DNA of 64,000 nucleotides from Cladocopium goreaui (GCA_947184155.2 CAMXCT020006581.1:124001-188000), one strand, 5' to 3'. Positions 12,301 through 24,523 are shown, counted from the first letter of the stretch. The notes: a model not told the origin generated them from the letters alone. Made by a program: numbers and translations.

Positions 12301-14326
12301 ATTTATTTCCAAGTTACGGGTCCAAGCAGAAAGCGAGAACCGATGCCAGTGATGGACTTGCAGGGACTGCAGTGACCCAAGGCTTCTGAAGGTCCTAGGC
12401 TCGGTGCCAAAGGCACACGACCCCAATAGCTTCTGAGCCCCTGGAATCTGGAGTGTCTAATGTGTGGCACAGTATCAGCCATTACTTGATGTGATTTAAT
12501 TACCTGACCTGCCCCCTCCCCCTGGGACAGATTGACAGATGAATGAAAACAAATAGCACGTAGAAACAAAACAACACCTTATATTTGATGTTGTAATATA
12601 ATAGTAAATAATCAGATTCAATTTTTATATTATATAATGCTCATGTCTTACTCGTGTCACTTGTAACGTGGGGAAAAGATCCTGAACTCTGAGCTGAAGT
12701 CCACATTCAGGTGACTCATTCCACACCCAGATCCCACATCCAGTCATGTGTGACCCAGTCACGCGCAAATCAGAATCCCATACAGACAGCACCATATCAG
12801 CATCTGCCCCCCGAATAAGCCAGCGAAGGGGGAAGCAATCCCCATGGTTGAAAGTGATGGTCACCTGTGGCATTCCTGAGCGTGCATCACGTGGCCCAGG
12901 GGTCAGAAGGGGTTTGAGGCCCTTAGAATTAAGTCAGAAGTTGGACTCAGGAATTCATAGACCTATTTTATTTTTTAAATCAACATAAGTCAATATTGTC
13001 ATTCTCAGTCATCAGAGTCTGATCTAATCGAATCTAAATTAGGCATAGTATGTCATAATACAATTCTTGACCTGCCTAGGATCTGGGCAAGTACTCTGGG
13101 ATGAGGGTTAGCTCCAGTGGTGTTGTCGTTGAAGTGCAACGCTCAACAATATCATTCACAAAGTCACATGTTCGTTTGGACAAAGCTAGCTGGACCCGTG
13201 GTGTCATGAGCCCCCAAGCCAACATCGCAATGACCATTGACGTAGGGACCGTCTTCTCTGCAAACACTCGGTTCTCGGCCTGACAGACAGCGGTATGTGT
13301 GGCATAAATGGATACCATGTTTCTTCGGAATGCTATCAATGAATTGTTCAAAGATTAAACATTTGCTAGTGATTGTGAATTGTGTTTTTATGTCAAAAAA
13401 ATATTATATTATTGGATGTGCTTATTACATGTTTTGTTTGTAGTGATTGCTACCATATGAAATTCAAAAAATATTCAGGCCTCCTGTCTTTGTCTGTTCT
13501 TATCCCTGATGCATACCAGAAGTTGTGGCTCTTGCTGTGCCCAAATCAACTTGTGAACTTCCACCATGCTGGACATCCGTTCATTGAGTTTGCGTCCTTG
13601 CAAGCTTTGGGAAACCAGACATAAAAAACACAACTTAAATGTAAAGTCTTTTGTTGGTTGGAGTTCTTTGAGACAAGAAAACATGAGTAAACCTGTAAAG
13701 GATCGAGCTTTCATCCTCTCATCTGGGCTGGGTATTGGATCGACATCTCTCATGGACATCCACACATCAACAGCTGCCCATTGCCCCTGCACACCATCAG
13801 ATGCAGACGGCCACACCCTGACCCTGACTGGACCTAGCGTGAGAAATCTCTCGTGATGCCAGTCCTTCTCTGTGAACTGGTTTTGGGCCATGATGCCAGC
13901 TGCAAAAGACCGGGCAGAGTGCATAAGAGCTGTTAAGAGGGAAATCATGGTTGGAGTGGTTACCCAGAAAATACAAAGAGCCATGGGGAGCCATAGAGAG
14001 CCACAGAGAGCTACAGAGAGCCACAGAGAGCCACAGAGAGCCATAGAGAGCTTTGAAGAGGCTAGCAGAGAGATAAAGAGGATAGAAGAGAATAAACACA
14101 TTTGCCTCACTTGACAGGGGTCTGTCTTTGCCAGCCCTGTCTTACTTCCTATGATATTAGGTACTTCATACCCGAAGATGTCATTGTGTCGGGAACATGA
14201 GGTGTTATAAAGTTCGCCGTCTATCACTCGATGATAATGATGAACATTGTGGTTTAATAAAGCAATTACAGGGGCGAACCCACAAACGAGATCTAAATTG
14301 AGAGGGGGCTCTATGTGAATCGCTGG
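9359..14326 (-). CDS. multi-exon minus-strand gene segment, probable N-terminal half of the methyltransferase-like gene
   Basis: A series of conserved-looking exons on the minus strand, all stop-free in one phase-compatible path where I could test it: about 14326-14116, 13929-13693, 13596-13517, 13332-13090, 12921-12652, 11933-11773, 11650-11575, 10040-9790 and 9500-9359. Junctions verified by phase are 14116/13929 (GT), 13693/13596 (GT, AG|G) and 11773/11650 (GT). The exon at 11933-11773 encodes RSRLTIAEKFQIVDKV, which resembles the first helix of helix-turn-helix domains in Tc/pogo-type proteins. The rest is not recognised. It ends upstream of the C5-MTase motif I exon on the same strand with no stop or start between that I can defend, so one gene is likely but not proven. 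The true 5' end may lie beyond 14326. Confidence 0.4.
11311..11390. repeat. perfect 27-bp inverted repeat (hairpin) in an intron
   Basis: Arms 11311-11337 and 11364-11390 are exact reverse complements (ATGTCTCAAAATGAGG... and its complement), with a 26-bp spacer. It lies in a non-coding part of the minus-strand gene. The perfect arms suggest a recent or constrained structure such as a tiny MITE or a hairpin RNA source. Confidence 0.9.
13979..14052. repeat. 10-bp tandem repeat (AGAGAGCCAC-like)
   Basis: About seven copies of a 10-bp unit, varying at one or two bases, inside an intron between the exons at 14116 and 13929. Because 10 is not a multiple of three, it gives repetitive peptides in all frames, which are not genes. 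Confidence 0.85.
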
Positions 14327-15122
14327 CTTTCAAGCATTCCGATAGAGGAGCTTATTCTCCATTATATATTTACCTTGCGGAGTAACCAAACAGATAAATT
14401 AATATAGTCTAGAGTCTAGTACTATTATGCCGTGAAAAGAAAACCAACATGCAACTACTTTAGCGGGGTTCGATCTTTCTATATTTTTTTGGGTTGCCAC
14501 ATGGTGCGTTGATATTGCTGCCATGCTGCCCCGATTTGATCGGGATTCAATTGATGTTCTATTCGACCCTCCATGTACTTAGGCCCTCCACCATCCGGAA
14601 ATGACTTGAGTTTCCGACAAAACTATACATGAGTGATAGCCTAGGTTGCGGATGTTTGAGCATATTTGAGATAGTAGTGTATGTGTCATCGATGGCTATA
14701 CCGTAAAAATAAAAATCCAGTCAGCCGCCCCGAAATGCTGTGTCATCCTCCCATCCTAATTGTCCTGATATGTCTATCCTATCAGAAAACAAAGCACCGA
14801 AGCTTAAAATCCGGTTTTTAGAGGTGATGAATTTCTTATCTTCAGAACTTTTAAAGCCAATGTCACGGCCAATGCTTGGGTCGCTGGCGCAGGCGTGGCT
14901 GTCTTTGTCGCCATCGCGCAAGATCGACTTAGCCTGTCGACAACAGGCACCCATGTTTCTGTGGATCGTGGGGCCTGGCGGCGGATGCGACTCAATCAAT
15001 AATATGGTTGATGAATCTTAATCCTGGTTTATTCAAACAAAGGTGGTTGTTATTTTTTATCACTTGGTTCATCCCACTTCGATTCACGAGTTGTACTTGT
15101 AGCATCACGTATTTCAAATAGT
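14327..15122. other. stretch with ambiguous ORFs
   Basis: Two overlapping minus-strand ORFs occur between 14721 and 14999, one ending with the residues EDDTAFRGG. Neither has matching splice signals or a recognised motif. A donor-like AAG|GTAAAT near 14372 may belong to the gene ending downstream. I cannot assign a gene here. Confidence 0.3.
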
Positions 15123-15718
15123 TCACTCCAGTTTGAAGTGGACATTCAAGCCATAAGCATCACTAGGATCAGACCCAGTTTGGAAAACGTGGCAATTCAT
15201 TTGGCTGACTGTACCGGCCGGGTGAATATGGCACTGGCGCCACACCATCGATTTGAAACACCAAGAAGTTAGAGGGACTCGACCTGGAAGTCCATCGCTG
15301 GTGGCGCTCGCCCCAAGCACCGCATTTCCCAGCATTGTCGTAAGATCTGCACGGTTCCTTGGCCGCTTATTAAAAGCACATGACCAACATCTACATGCTG
15401 AGCAGCACATAGTGAACGTCCAGAACCTCGAAAAACCATGTATATAACTCCGGGAATTGCCAGAGGGGCCCCAGTCACAGTGTCCGAACAGAACGTCGAG
15501 TGACTCCCAACCCTGTATTGCACCAGAAGAGCCTTCATTCGGGCGGTGCAAAAACCAGAAACTCATGCAGCCCGCCCCAACAGTGTTGGGAGGGGTCTCA
15601 GCTTGAACGAGTTCATCAGGTCCATGATAGCGCTCCACCAGGTAAAACCAGTAGTTTGCTGGGCAAATTGCAGCGTAGTCAATGTTGGATAGTTGTGTGG
15701 CCAGCTCTCCATGTTGCT
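15123..15718 (-). CDS. unrecognised C-terminal exon of about 198 codons
   Basis: Open on the minus strand from an acceptor-like CCAAAG at about 15719 to a TGA at 15123. The composition is protein-like and rich in Trp, Cys and His, with segments such as CPANYWFYLVERYHG and CMSFWFLHRPNEGSS. GC content is higher than in the flanks. A second frame over the same bases (at 15563-15748) has a plausible CIVWMEDEVVFQ start, so a frameshift between them is possible. I do not recognise the family. Confidence 0.35.
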
Positions 15719-15719
15719 T

Positions 15720-17637
15720 TGGAAGACAACCTCATCTTCCATCCACACAATGCAACTGCAAGAGGCCCCCTACGGAGAATCTTCTTAGCCAAAAATCTTT
15801 AAGACCGAGTCACAGGCTCTATTTTCTGCGCTGCCACGGCAATTTTTGGACTTGGCTCCTGGCCAACCCCTACCAAAAGTGGAAGAACTGCAAGTGCTCT
15901 ATTGGCCTTGCTACATCCTTACAGATGATGATAGATGCAGAGATGGTTGGACAAGTGGATAAAATACGATAGAATAATTAATTGTAGATCATTGTTGATA
16001 TTTAATTTCAATATATTCCAGCATTTATAATCATTTTAAGTTCCACTGATTCAAACTGCTACACTAAAAAATAGAAAACCTTTATGACGATTGAGCCCCT
16101 TGAAGCCTGTTTTTTTTTTTTCTGAGACAGTCGTGTCTTAAAAAAAAAAAACACCGAGGCTAAACCCTTCTCGTGGTTTCTCCCCAAAAAAACTATACCA
16201 AGATATACATATATATATATATATTTATTGAAACTATATCACTATGGATCCAAAGACTTTCTGAGGAGGTACATAGCCCCCTAAATCACACCCTAAATCC
16301 TTTCAAAGAAGGTACGACTGGATCTAAAATGTATGAATTCAACTCCATTATCCATAGTAATATCCATGTGAATCGCCGAAGAACGTGACCTTTCCAAGCT
16401 TTTTGAGGCACCAGAGCAAGGCAACCCTGCGGGCAGCCGCAGCGAGCTGTGCGCTGAAACTGGTCGGCTTTGTTAACCTCTGACATACACCATTTTTAAG
16501 TTAGGTAAAGCAGCTATTTCTGTGTGCCATTTTCTAAAGTTAGGTAAAACTGTGAGTCATTACCAGAGTCTATATACAGCTGCTGTTGTATGTTCTTCTA
16601 ATTTTCCGATTTTTGTTTTCAGCTCGGCATGTTGTGTGTTTCAAGAGAACATGGAACTTGCTTGTTTTCCAAAAACAAGGTAACGTCGTCCATTGCGGTC
16701 CCGTTGTTTTTGTTTGTTTTGAAAACAAGCATCTTGCTATTTCGATAACCCTTATGGCACTTTCTGTCACCATGGATTTTGCGCCATGTTCAAATGCCTT
16801 GCGTTTTACAGCACTTTGTGTCCATTTTGTGCTATTTCCAATGGGTTTTACAAGTCCATGTGCAAATCAGCGAAAAAAAAAACGCTTGGAAGCCAGCAAT
16901 ATGTTAGGATCGTGTTGCATACATGATAGACCAGACATAGACACATACCTTGCATACTTGGACATGTACACTGATTCTTATATACATATATGCAAGTATA
17001 TATATATATACAATATACTTATATATCCATATATATATATATATGTGTGTGTGTGTAACCTGACACAAACAGGCATGCACACACTGAGATATGGTTCCGT
17101 AAGGAACGCGATGAGATTCGATATGGTGATGAAGATGTATACGCCTTGATGAACCTAAGTGGCCTTACGAGATCGGACGTCACACGTGCTGACAGGGTGA
17201 ACTTGCCAACATGATACACATTGCAGTTCAAAGGACTCTCAAAACATACCAAGGATGACAGCTTGTCAAAAGTTTCAAACTTCTTTGCAGGTACACAGTT
17301 GGACGTCTCCAACTGCTTTCCATGACATCACTAGCTTCGTTGGCCAGCGTCGTGATGCCATGCGCTGGCCCCCTGCTACTGGTTCTTAATTTATCAAAAT
17401 TCGTATCTCGCAAACTGAAAGCTCGCAGAAATGAATTCTTGCAAAATTAATTACCGCAAACTGAATCTCGCCAAACTGACACACATAAATGAAATCCGGG
17501 AGATGCTACTGCCTCCAAGATCGAAGCTCAATACGACATGTGAATGACGACAAATGAATAAGTTCGGCTTGAATTGATAGCCATTTACACACACATATAC
17601 ATATATATATATATATATCTATCTATCTATCTACATA
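15720..17637. other. AT-rich stretch with microsatellites, no gene assigned
   Basis: It holds a T-run and an A-run facing each other (16110-16152), TA/TG dinucleotide runs at 16206-16224 and 16996-17055, and TATC repeats near 17605. A plus-strand ORF at 16586-17149 is long but ends in the TA/TG run, and its Phe/Cys/Val-rich sequence looks like chance. Possible short exons at about 16415-16460 and 17290-17380 could not be linked. Confidence 0.4.
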
Positions 17638-18135
17638 TTCATCCCAACCCCACCCCACCCCAACCCCAACGGGCAGCGTAACATCATCAGCGTACCATGA
17701 ACGTTAACATCCCCCCCCACCCCACCCCAACCCCAACGGGCAGCGTAACATCATCAGCGTACCATGAACGTTAACATCCCACCCCACCCCACCCCAACCC
17801 CAACGGGCAGCGTAACATCATCAGCGTACCATGAACGTTAACATCCCACCCCACCCCACCCCAACCCCAACGGGCAGCGTAACATCATCAGCGTACCATG
17901 AACGTTAACATCCCACCCCACCCCACCCCAACCCCAACGGGCAGCGTAACATCATCAGCGTACCATGAACACCCCACCCCACCCCACCCCAACGGGCAGC
18001 GGCGCAGCGTAACACGTAACATCATAGCGTACCATGAACGTGAACATTCCACCCCACCCCAACCCCAACGGGCAGCGTAACATCATCAGCAGCGTACCAT
18101 GAACGTTAACATCCTACCCCACCCCACCCCAACCC
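17638..18135. repeat. 67-bp minisatellite
   Basis: Around seven copies of a unit containing CCCCAACGGGCAGCG, then ACATCATCAGCGTACCATGA, then GTTAACATCCCACCCC. The GGGCAG landmark recurs at 17671, 17738, 17805, 17872 and 17939, exactly 67 bp apart. The last copies are shortened and rearranged. Confidence 0.95.
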
Positions 18136-18328
18136 ATGTTTATTAAAAACTAGCAAATTCCCCGGGGCCGTATTGGACGACGTCAGCAAAAACAAGTGGA
18201 TTTGAGATGGATCATTTATGACCATTTAGTATACCTGGAACAAGCAACCGAAGTGGAATAAGGTCGCAACAATGAGAAACATATGATTATTATTATCATT
18301 ATTATTATTCTATTTATATATACATATG

Positions 18329-18431
18329 GCTTGGTGGTCCGGAACATGTTTTACTTTTCCATATATTGGGAATGTCATCAACCCAACTGACTTTCATATT
18401 TTTCAGAGGGGTGTGGCTCAACCACCAACCA
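18329..18431. mobile_element. MITE family A copy 1
   Basis: Variant ends (GGCTTGGTGG ... CCACCAACCAGC). The inner part has the family hallmark, a TTGGGAATGTCATCA...CCCAACTGA hairpin followed by CATATTTTTCAGAGGGG. Confidence 0.75.
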
Positions 18432-18550
18432 GCTGTATATATATATACACAGTTATATACATATCTTGATGAGGATAGCCAGAACAATATCTAGATTTAA
18501 GTCACCTCTGGGATGAGCTGAACGGTCGTTCTTCCACTGGTTGGTTGATG

Positions 18551-18874
18551 TAGCCTCTGGTAAATGTTTAAACAACCATGGAAAATCACCATTTTACAAT
18601 GGGTAAACTATGGGGAATCACAATTCTTAAAGGGCAAACTATGGGAAATCACCATTTTCAATGGGTAAATTATGGAAAATCACCATATTTAATGGGTAAA
18701 CTAAGGAAAATCTCCATTTCTAATGGGTAAACTATGGGAAATCACCATTTTCAATGGGTAAACTATGGGAAATCACAATTTTTAATGGGTAAACTATGGA
18801 ACATCACCATTTTCAATAGGTAAAACAACTATAAATTGCAATTTTCAATAGCTATGTTAAATTACCAGAGGGTA
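18551..18874. mobile_element. MITE family B copy with internal tandem expansion
   Basis: Ends are CCTCTGGTAAATG and ATTACCAGAGGGTA, inverted repeats of each other. The interior holds about seven copies of a unit near 36 bp (AATGGGTAAACTATGG and GAAATCACCATTTT), so this copy grew by tandem duplication. Confidence 0.75.
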
Positions 18875-19470
18875 TTTTTTTTGGTCAATGCTATAAGCAT
18901 TGATATATATATATATATTTATATATATATTGATTAAAAAAAGTATTGACCAAAAGGAATTGAAGATACTATATATATCCCAACATCATTTTTTATTGAT
19001 GCAAATTCGCCCAAAGCTATTGATCCCTTCCTTTCCCATTGAATTCCTTCTCTTTTTGGCCAAAAGGAATGGATCCAGTACATTCTAACTGAATTTTTGG
19101 TGGGAGAATATTTCCAAAAAAGATCAAAAGGACATATTTGGGTTCGGGTTCTCTCAAAATGGATCCTCGTTCCATTCAATATCATTGGTTTCTGCCTGGC
19201 ATTGGCATTGGCTTAATCCCTCTTGGCTGCGAAAAAACAATTGCGCCACTTCTACTTGGGACTGTCGGGCTGCATTTGAGTTGGGAACACTCCATTTTGG
19301 TTGTTTCAAGTGTCGCAAGTGGTTTCTCTTCACAAGGTTTGGATGATCATCATTTTGAACATGAAACTTGCCTTGGACTATAGCTACATCCACTAGAAAT
19401 CTAGTCGTTAGCCTAGTTATTAAACCACTATATCATTTGTTTTGGGGCCTTTCCTGTCATAGCTATATAT

Positions 19471-19685
19471 GGAGGTTTCCCAAAATGGGGGTACACATAT
19501 ATATATTAAACCATATTAAACCATATTAAACCATATTAAACCATATTAAACCATATTAAACCATATTAAACCATATTAAACCATATTAAACCATATATAT
19601 ATGGAGATTTCTTCATTTATAGATGGTTTTTCCATATAAACTTAAACCATCATTTTTGGGGTACCCCCATTGATGGAAACCCTCA
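19471..19685. mobile_element. MITE family C copy with 10-bp tandem array inside
   Basis: Ends GGAGGTTTCCCAAAATGGGG and GGGGTACCCCCATTGATGG are inverted relatives. Inside, at 19506-19595, is about nine copies of ATATTAAACC. Confidence 0.7.
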
Positions 19686-19718
19686 CATAGCTATGGAAAC
19701 TGGCCCGTTGATGATTTA

Positions 19719-19832
19719 GCCCCTGGCAAATGTTTAAATAACTATGGAAAATCACGATCTTTAAGTTCGGTAAATCAACGAACTAAATGGTCCATGTTCA
19801 ATAGCAAACTGTTAGTCATTACCAGAGGGTAT
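19719..19832. mobile_element. MITE family B copy
   Basis: CCCCTGGCAAATGTTTAAA at one end and GTCATTACCAGAGGGTA at the other. The middle resembles the other B copies (ACTATGGAAAATCACGATC). Confidence 0.6.
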
Positions 19833-19937
19833 AACCAATCAGTTATCATTTTTTCAATTATATGCCAAATTAGTTCGTTGATTTACCAAAAAAAAAAACC
19901 GTTGAAACGACTCGTGACGACTCGTGGTTTTCCATAG

Positions 19938-20019
19938 GTACCAGCTCTTGCAGCAGCGGGAGCATGTGCTAAAACGACCAGATATGTACATTGGTCCGGC
20001 AGGGACGACCCAGCGGACT
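19938..20019 (+). CDS. type IIA topoisomerase-like exon (isolated)
   Basis: After an acceptor (CCATAG) the plus strand reads YQLLQQREHVLKRPDMYIGP, and it continues to a GT donor at 20020. The block R-E-H-V-L-x-R-P-D-M-Y-I-G is the signature before the ATP-binding fold of type IIA topoisomerases (topo II / GyrB). A phase-compatible next exon may lie at 20883-20912. I could not find the expected VNAADN, GxGIP or GGRxGYG exons with confidence before the next gene, so this is either a gene fragment or a gene whose other exons escaped me. Confidence 0.4.
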
Positions 20020-20358
20020 GTGTTTTTTTTCAATGGGGACACCCCAAAAATGGATGGTTTTTGAGGGAAAATCCATGAACATCCTATTAAAATGGATGGT
20101 TTATAAGGGAAAATCCTGTTAAAATGGATGGTTAGTTGATAATGGACAATCCATCTATAAAGGGATGATTTAGGGGTATACCTCCATGTTTGGGGCTGCG
20201 TTCAACACGATGTGTTAGGGAAAATCCGTGGTTGTTTCATGAAATTGCCATGCCTTGCCCGTGATATTGAAGATGTTCCAACTTTTGTTTGTTTTTTTGA
20301 ATAGGAAGGGCATCGTTGTTTGCCCATGAAATAAGATAAATTACCATCAAATATGATT

Positions 20359-20463
20359 CTGGTTGGTGGTTTGGAACATTTTCCATTTTTCCATATATTG
20401 GGAATGTCATCATCCCAACTGACTTTCATACTTTTCAGAGGGGTAGGCTCAACCACCAACCAG
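20359..20463. mobile_element. MITE family A copy 2
   Basis: Full-length copy: CTGGTTGGTGGTTTGGAACA at one end, CTCAACCACCAACCAG at the other, with the central TTGGGAATGTCATCATCCCAA hairpin. Confidence 0.9.
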
Positions 20464-21581
20464 GATTGGTTTAACCATGTTTAACATCAGACATGTTTGT
20501 AAACGTTGGTTCACCATGAATTAATTATCAGAAATTGGGATTTGACCAGCGCCAAACGGTTCTGCGAATCCAAGGCGGCCCTTTTCCCCGATGACAGAGC
20601 ATGGCCGATAGCTATCCCCATGGATGGTGAACTCGGCCCTTGATAATAGCGATAATGGAGATATAACATGATATAAGAACCATATATATCCATATATATA
20701 TATATTATATTATATATATAAATACATACATATATATATGTTTATATATTTGTATATATTATTATGGATGTTTCATATCTACATAAGATGATATTAACCA
20801 TAGCTACTAGTGGTGATGGTGAATCCTATTAGTTCACCCCACATAGAAACAGAAACGGTCGCCATCCCAGCTCACCATCGAGGTAGAGCCACGGAACGAG
20901 ACGGTGCGGCGGGTGATTTTGTGCCTTTAACGTTGCTGTGGAAAAATGGGTAGAAAAGTGAGGATTTCATAGGATTTTCATGGGATTTGTAAGATTTATG
21001 GAATTTTGGATGGCGTTTTGTCAGATTGAATTGGATTTTATGGCCATTTATTAATTATAACTGGTTATAAATGGGATTAATGTGGGAAAAACAATAATAA
21101 ACTACCCATTTGGGAATGGTTTATACATGTTTATACCGCCTATTTATGATGAAATTGGGGATGGTTTATTACTGTTTTACCACCATTATACATTCCACAA
21201 ATGGTGTGACTCAGTACTTATAATTGGTATTTCGGGCCATAACTCTATAGCCCAAGTGATGGCCAAACATGTGGAAAATTATGTTCTCAACATGCCTCAA
21301 CAATGAAATCCTGGGATGAAAATTGCTCATTGATGGAGTTGTTTCCCAGTCATTATCAGCATCTATTGTTGATATACCCTAGTTCTTGGCAACGTTCAAT
21401 GGACAAAATATATCAAACTATGACAATCGTCTGGAATTGGGGGTACACAATTCTCAGACAACCCCATAGTTGGACTAGGAACCGTCATAGTGGGGAATTT
21501 CAACACAACAAAATTGGGCTTCATCCAGCAAGAAAAGTAAAAACAAAATGGTGAGCCAGCAGCCATGATGAGTTTGATGAG

Positions 21582-21626
<45 letters not shown>

Positions 21627-22370
21627 GGTGGTGATTACGATGACGATTATGATGGCGATGCTGATGAACGCAACGAAAAACAGGGAGTCCACTGACAATC
21701 ATTCGGGGAGATCCGCGGGCCTCATGGAGATCGTAGCAAACACATCCGCATGATCGGCACCAACATGATCTACCCTCTGTTTATTTAACATAGCCATGGT
21801 ATAGATGGCCTATTTATAGATGGTTTACCTATTAAAAATGGTGGATCTTTCCATGGCTATGTTAGATAACCAGATGGTATTACATATAATGAGGCATACC
21901 CAAAGATGTTTCAAGCAAGCAGCAAACTGCGGCATTTCACCACATCAAGAAAATAAGTTGTTTTACTCAGAAAGGCTTAGCGGATGAGCAGCAGCGAATG
22001 GCAGCGACATGAATGAAGTGTGAGGTTTCCATCTCTCAGACTGGTCATAAATAACTGGGCAACCAGAGATTCCATATATATATATATGTATATAGATATA
22101 TATATAAATATAGATAGATAGATAGATAGATACAGTATAGATAGAGTGTATATATATATTATATATATATATATCATCTGTGGAAATATACAGAAGAGTC
22201 CCAGTTTTTTTCGCAACGACCATTGGACGACCATCCCACGTCGTCAGGCCTGGATCGTGAAGGGTCGAAAGATTATGGAGAAATCCTTGCTGCTCTCCCC
22301 CGGCCTGGCCTGGTGCCCCTGACGACGCCAACGATTTGAACGGTCGAGATAGCATAGGGCTGAAATGAAT

Positions 22371-22521
22371 CACCATCTGGTTGGAACAGGAAAATGTGAG
22401 TTTTCCCATTAAAAATGGTGATTTTCCATAGTTTACCCATTGAAAATGGTGATTTTCCATAGTTTTCCCATTAAAAAATGGTGGATCTTTCCATAGTTAT
22501 GTAAACGTTTACCAAAGGGTA
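22371..22521. mobile_element. MITE family B partial copy
   Basis: Repeated CCCATTAAAAATGGTGATTT and CCATAGTTTACCC units end in GTAAACGTTTACCAAAGGGT, the B-family terminus. Confidence 0.55.
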
Positions 22522-22614
22522 ATATCACCATTTATAACCAGTGATAATCATCATTAATATCACCAATAATCACCATTAATATCTATGAACCATGGTTGGT
22601 ATACTGATGATAAT

Positions 22615-22729
22615 CTGGTTGGTGGTGACTGGAACATGAATGGATTATGACTTTCCATTCAGTTGGGAATGTCATCATCCCAACTGACTAACTCATATTT
22701 TTCAGAGGGGTAGGTATACCACCAACCAG
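22615..22729. mobile_element. MITE family A copy 3
   Basis: CTGGTTGGTGG start, CCACCAACCAG end, central hairpin and TTTTTCAGAGGGG all present. Confidence 0.9.
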
Positions 22730-24064
22730 CCATTCAGTTAAGGGTTTATAGGCCCAATCGGTGAGAGTGAGATAGACTTAAACGATTGTTTTTTAGATAG
22801 GATGTACAAATTTGTTTCTCACTGGGTGAATTATATAAATATAGGATTTCTGGTGTATATTTAAATGTATATATATATATACATACATACATACATACAT
22901 ATGTGTATATATTCTATGGTTTGATTTGTGGTGAACACCATCATATGGTTGTTTCTGAAATGTGGGTCAACAAGTTATCCGATTTGGTCATTTTGTGGTA
23001 CTAGACCATCTTGCTTTTGGTACCTGAGATTTTTAGCCGCAGGGGTACAATCAATCGCATCTTAGAACAACATGGTTAAAACTTATCGTCCCTATTCCCC
23101 AACTCTGTTTGATTTCAATGTGTCAACACATATTTTTGGTCGGATAACCAGGATATCTTGTCCCACTGAAACCAGGGTCAAATTGAGACCCGGACAACCA
23201 TGGATTGTGTTTTTCTTTCTTTCACGAACCCTCCACTTGTTTTGGAGGTACCCAATTGACGCACCCGAAAGGACTTAAATGAAATATGGCATTGTTGACG
23301 GACACTTGAACAACACCCCTCTTCAAAATCAAAAATTGTTCAGACAGCATGTTTCTCCTATTGAATTGCCATGAAGGATTGGTAATTGATTCTCCCCATT
23401 TTGGGAGAATCTTGAGATGTTTTTGGGATGCGATCAACACTAATAAGTGCAAAACATGCTGACCCATTGCCACGGGAATGTAGTTACAAAAGTGGTACAA
23501 CTGGGACGTGGGAACATGGGCAAGCTGATTCATGAGGTTTCTGACTTTTCTGATCCGTCGCAGTTCAATGACCCTGATGCCAAGCACATCGCTCCAATTT
23601 TCATGCATGTGTCAGAACACTTCAAACTCACTTAAGTGACACTTTGTGCAGAAAGGTTTCAGGAAAGGCTTGTCGCAGTTGAGCTAAGTCGCCGCCATTT
23701 GAGCTTTATACACCTCTTGCCTGCGCAAGGGATGTGGTGAAACAGTCGTTGTGAGAGCATATTCCAACAATGGGTGTTTCCCCAACAGGTCGGCATGACG
23801 ACCACCTCAGAAAAGAACTTAAATGCATCAACAAAGAACAGAGGATATAGATGGATAATGATGGATATAGAGTCTAGAGGATATATTGACACCTGCTCAA
23901 TGATCTTTGTTTCTTTGTACCATACAGCAGCCCCGTTGTTGGTTTTCTTCAGTGCCAAGCTGTGCCAAGCATTAGCCGCATTCCACATCGTCCCGCGGCA
24001 CTTATGAGACTTCAATAGCTCAAAAAGATGCCGTGTTTTTGGAAGTTTGAAAATTGAACATACT

Positions 24065-24162
24065 CTGGTTGGTGGTTTGGAACATTTTTTATGTTTCCCA
24101 ATAGTTGGGATGATGATCCAATCTAACTAATATTTTTCAGAGGGGTTGAAACCACCAACCAG
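24065..24162. mobile_element. MITE family A copy 4
   Basis: Shorter subtype: the centre is AGTTGGGATGATGATCCAATC instead of the longer hairpin. Both 11-bp terminal repeats are intact. Confidence 0.9.
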
Positions 24163-24235
24163 TACTGTTTTAATGATTGAAATACTGATGTTTTTTCCCC
24201 ACCTGCCAGGTGAGGGTTGTTAGATTTTATGTCAG

Positions 24236-24520
24236 TTGCCTCCTCCTGCCTCCTCCTGCCTCCTGCCTCGTCCTCCTCCTCCTCTCCTCCTCATCCTCCT
24301 TGTCATCCTTGTCGTCCTTGTCGTCCTCGTCGTCCTCGTCGTCCTCGTCGTCCTTGCTCAACTGCGACCCGCGATCCACAGTGTTCTCTGCCGGACCTCA
24401 ACCACGACCATCCACGCCCAGTGTTCCCTGCCGGACCTCAACCACGACCATCCACGCCCAGTGTTCCCTGCCGGACCTCAACCGCGAGTATCCACGCCAA
24501 GTGTTCCCTGCCGGACCTCA
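24236..24520. repeat. CTC/GTC-rich run followed by a 40-bp tandem repeat
   Basis: First come CCTCCTG and GTCGTCCTC repeats (24236-24356). Then there are three to four copies of a 40-bp unit containing GTTCCCTGCCGGACCTCAAC. Since 40 is not divisible by three, the three frames of the unit appear in turn in each ORF, so the ORFs here are artefacts. Confidence 0.9.
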
Positions 24521-24523
24521 TGT

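Larger units (their letters stand above)
20020..24064. other. repeat-rich stretch with possible stray exons
   Basis: It contains MITE copies (listed separately), TA/TATC runs near 20690-20760 and 22075-22180, and a GAT/GGT triplet run at 21570-21635. There are short GC-richer islands at about 20555-20620, 20870-20915, 21690-21750 and 22230-22345 that look exon-like on one strand or the other. The stretch at 23222-24015 has two adjacent minus-strand frames with Trp/His/Leu-rich protein-like composition and no repeats; it may be a decayed coding insertion. None could be assigned. Confidence 0.4.

Noticed and set aside
13797-14114. ORFs with SLWLSVALCGSL or HREPQRATES repeats
   Set aside because: They read the 10-bp AGAGAGCCAC array within an intron.
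16586-17149. 187-codon plus-strand ORF
   Set aside because: Its tail is a TA/TG microsatellite, composition is biased to Phe, Val and Cys, and no motif or splice context supports it.
17638-18135. CRISPR-like spaced repeats
   Set aside because: Units are contiguous tandem copies without unique spacers, and the genome is eukaryotic.
21475-21753. His-rich and Val/Met-rich ORFs over the GAT/GGT triplet run
   Set aside because: Triplet repeats keep every frame open; the ORFs mirror the repeat. A topoisomerase-like LMNATKNR reading at its end was too weak to call.
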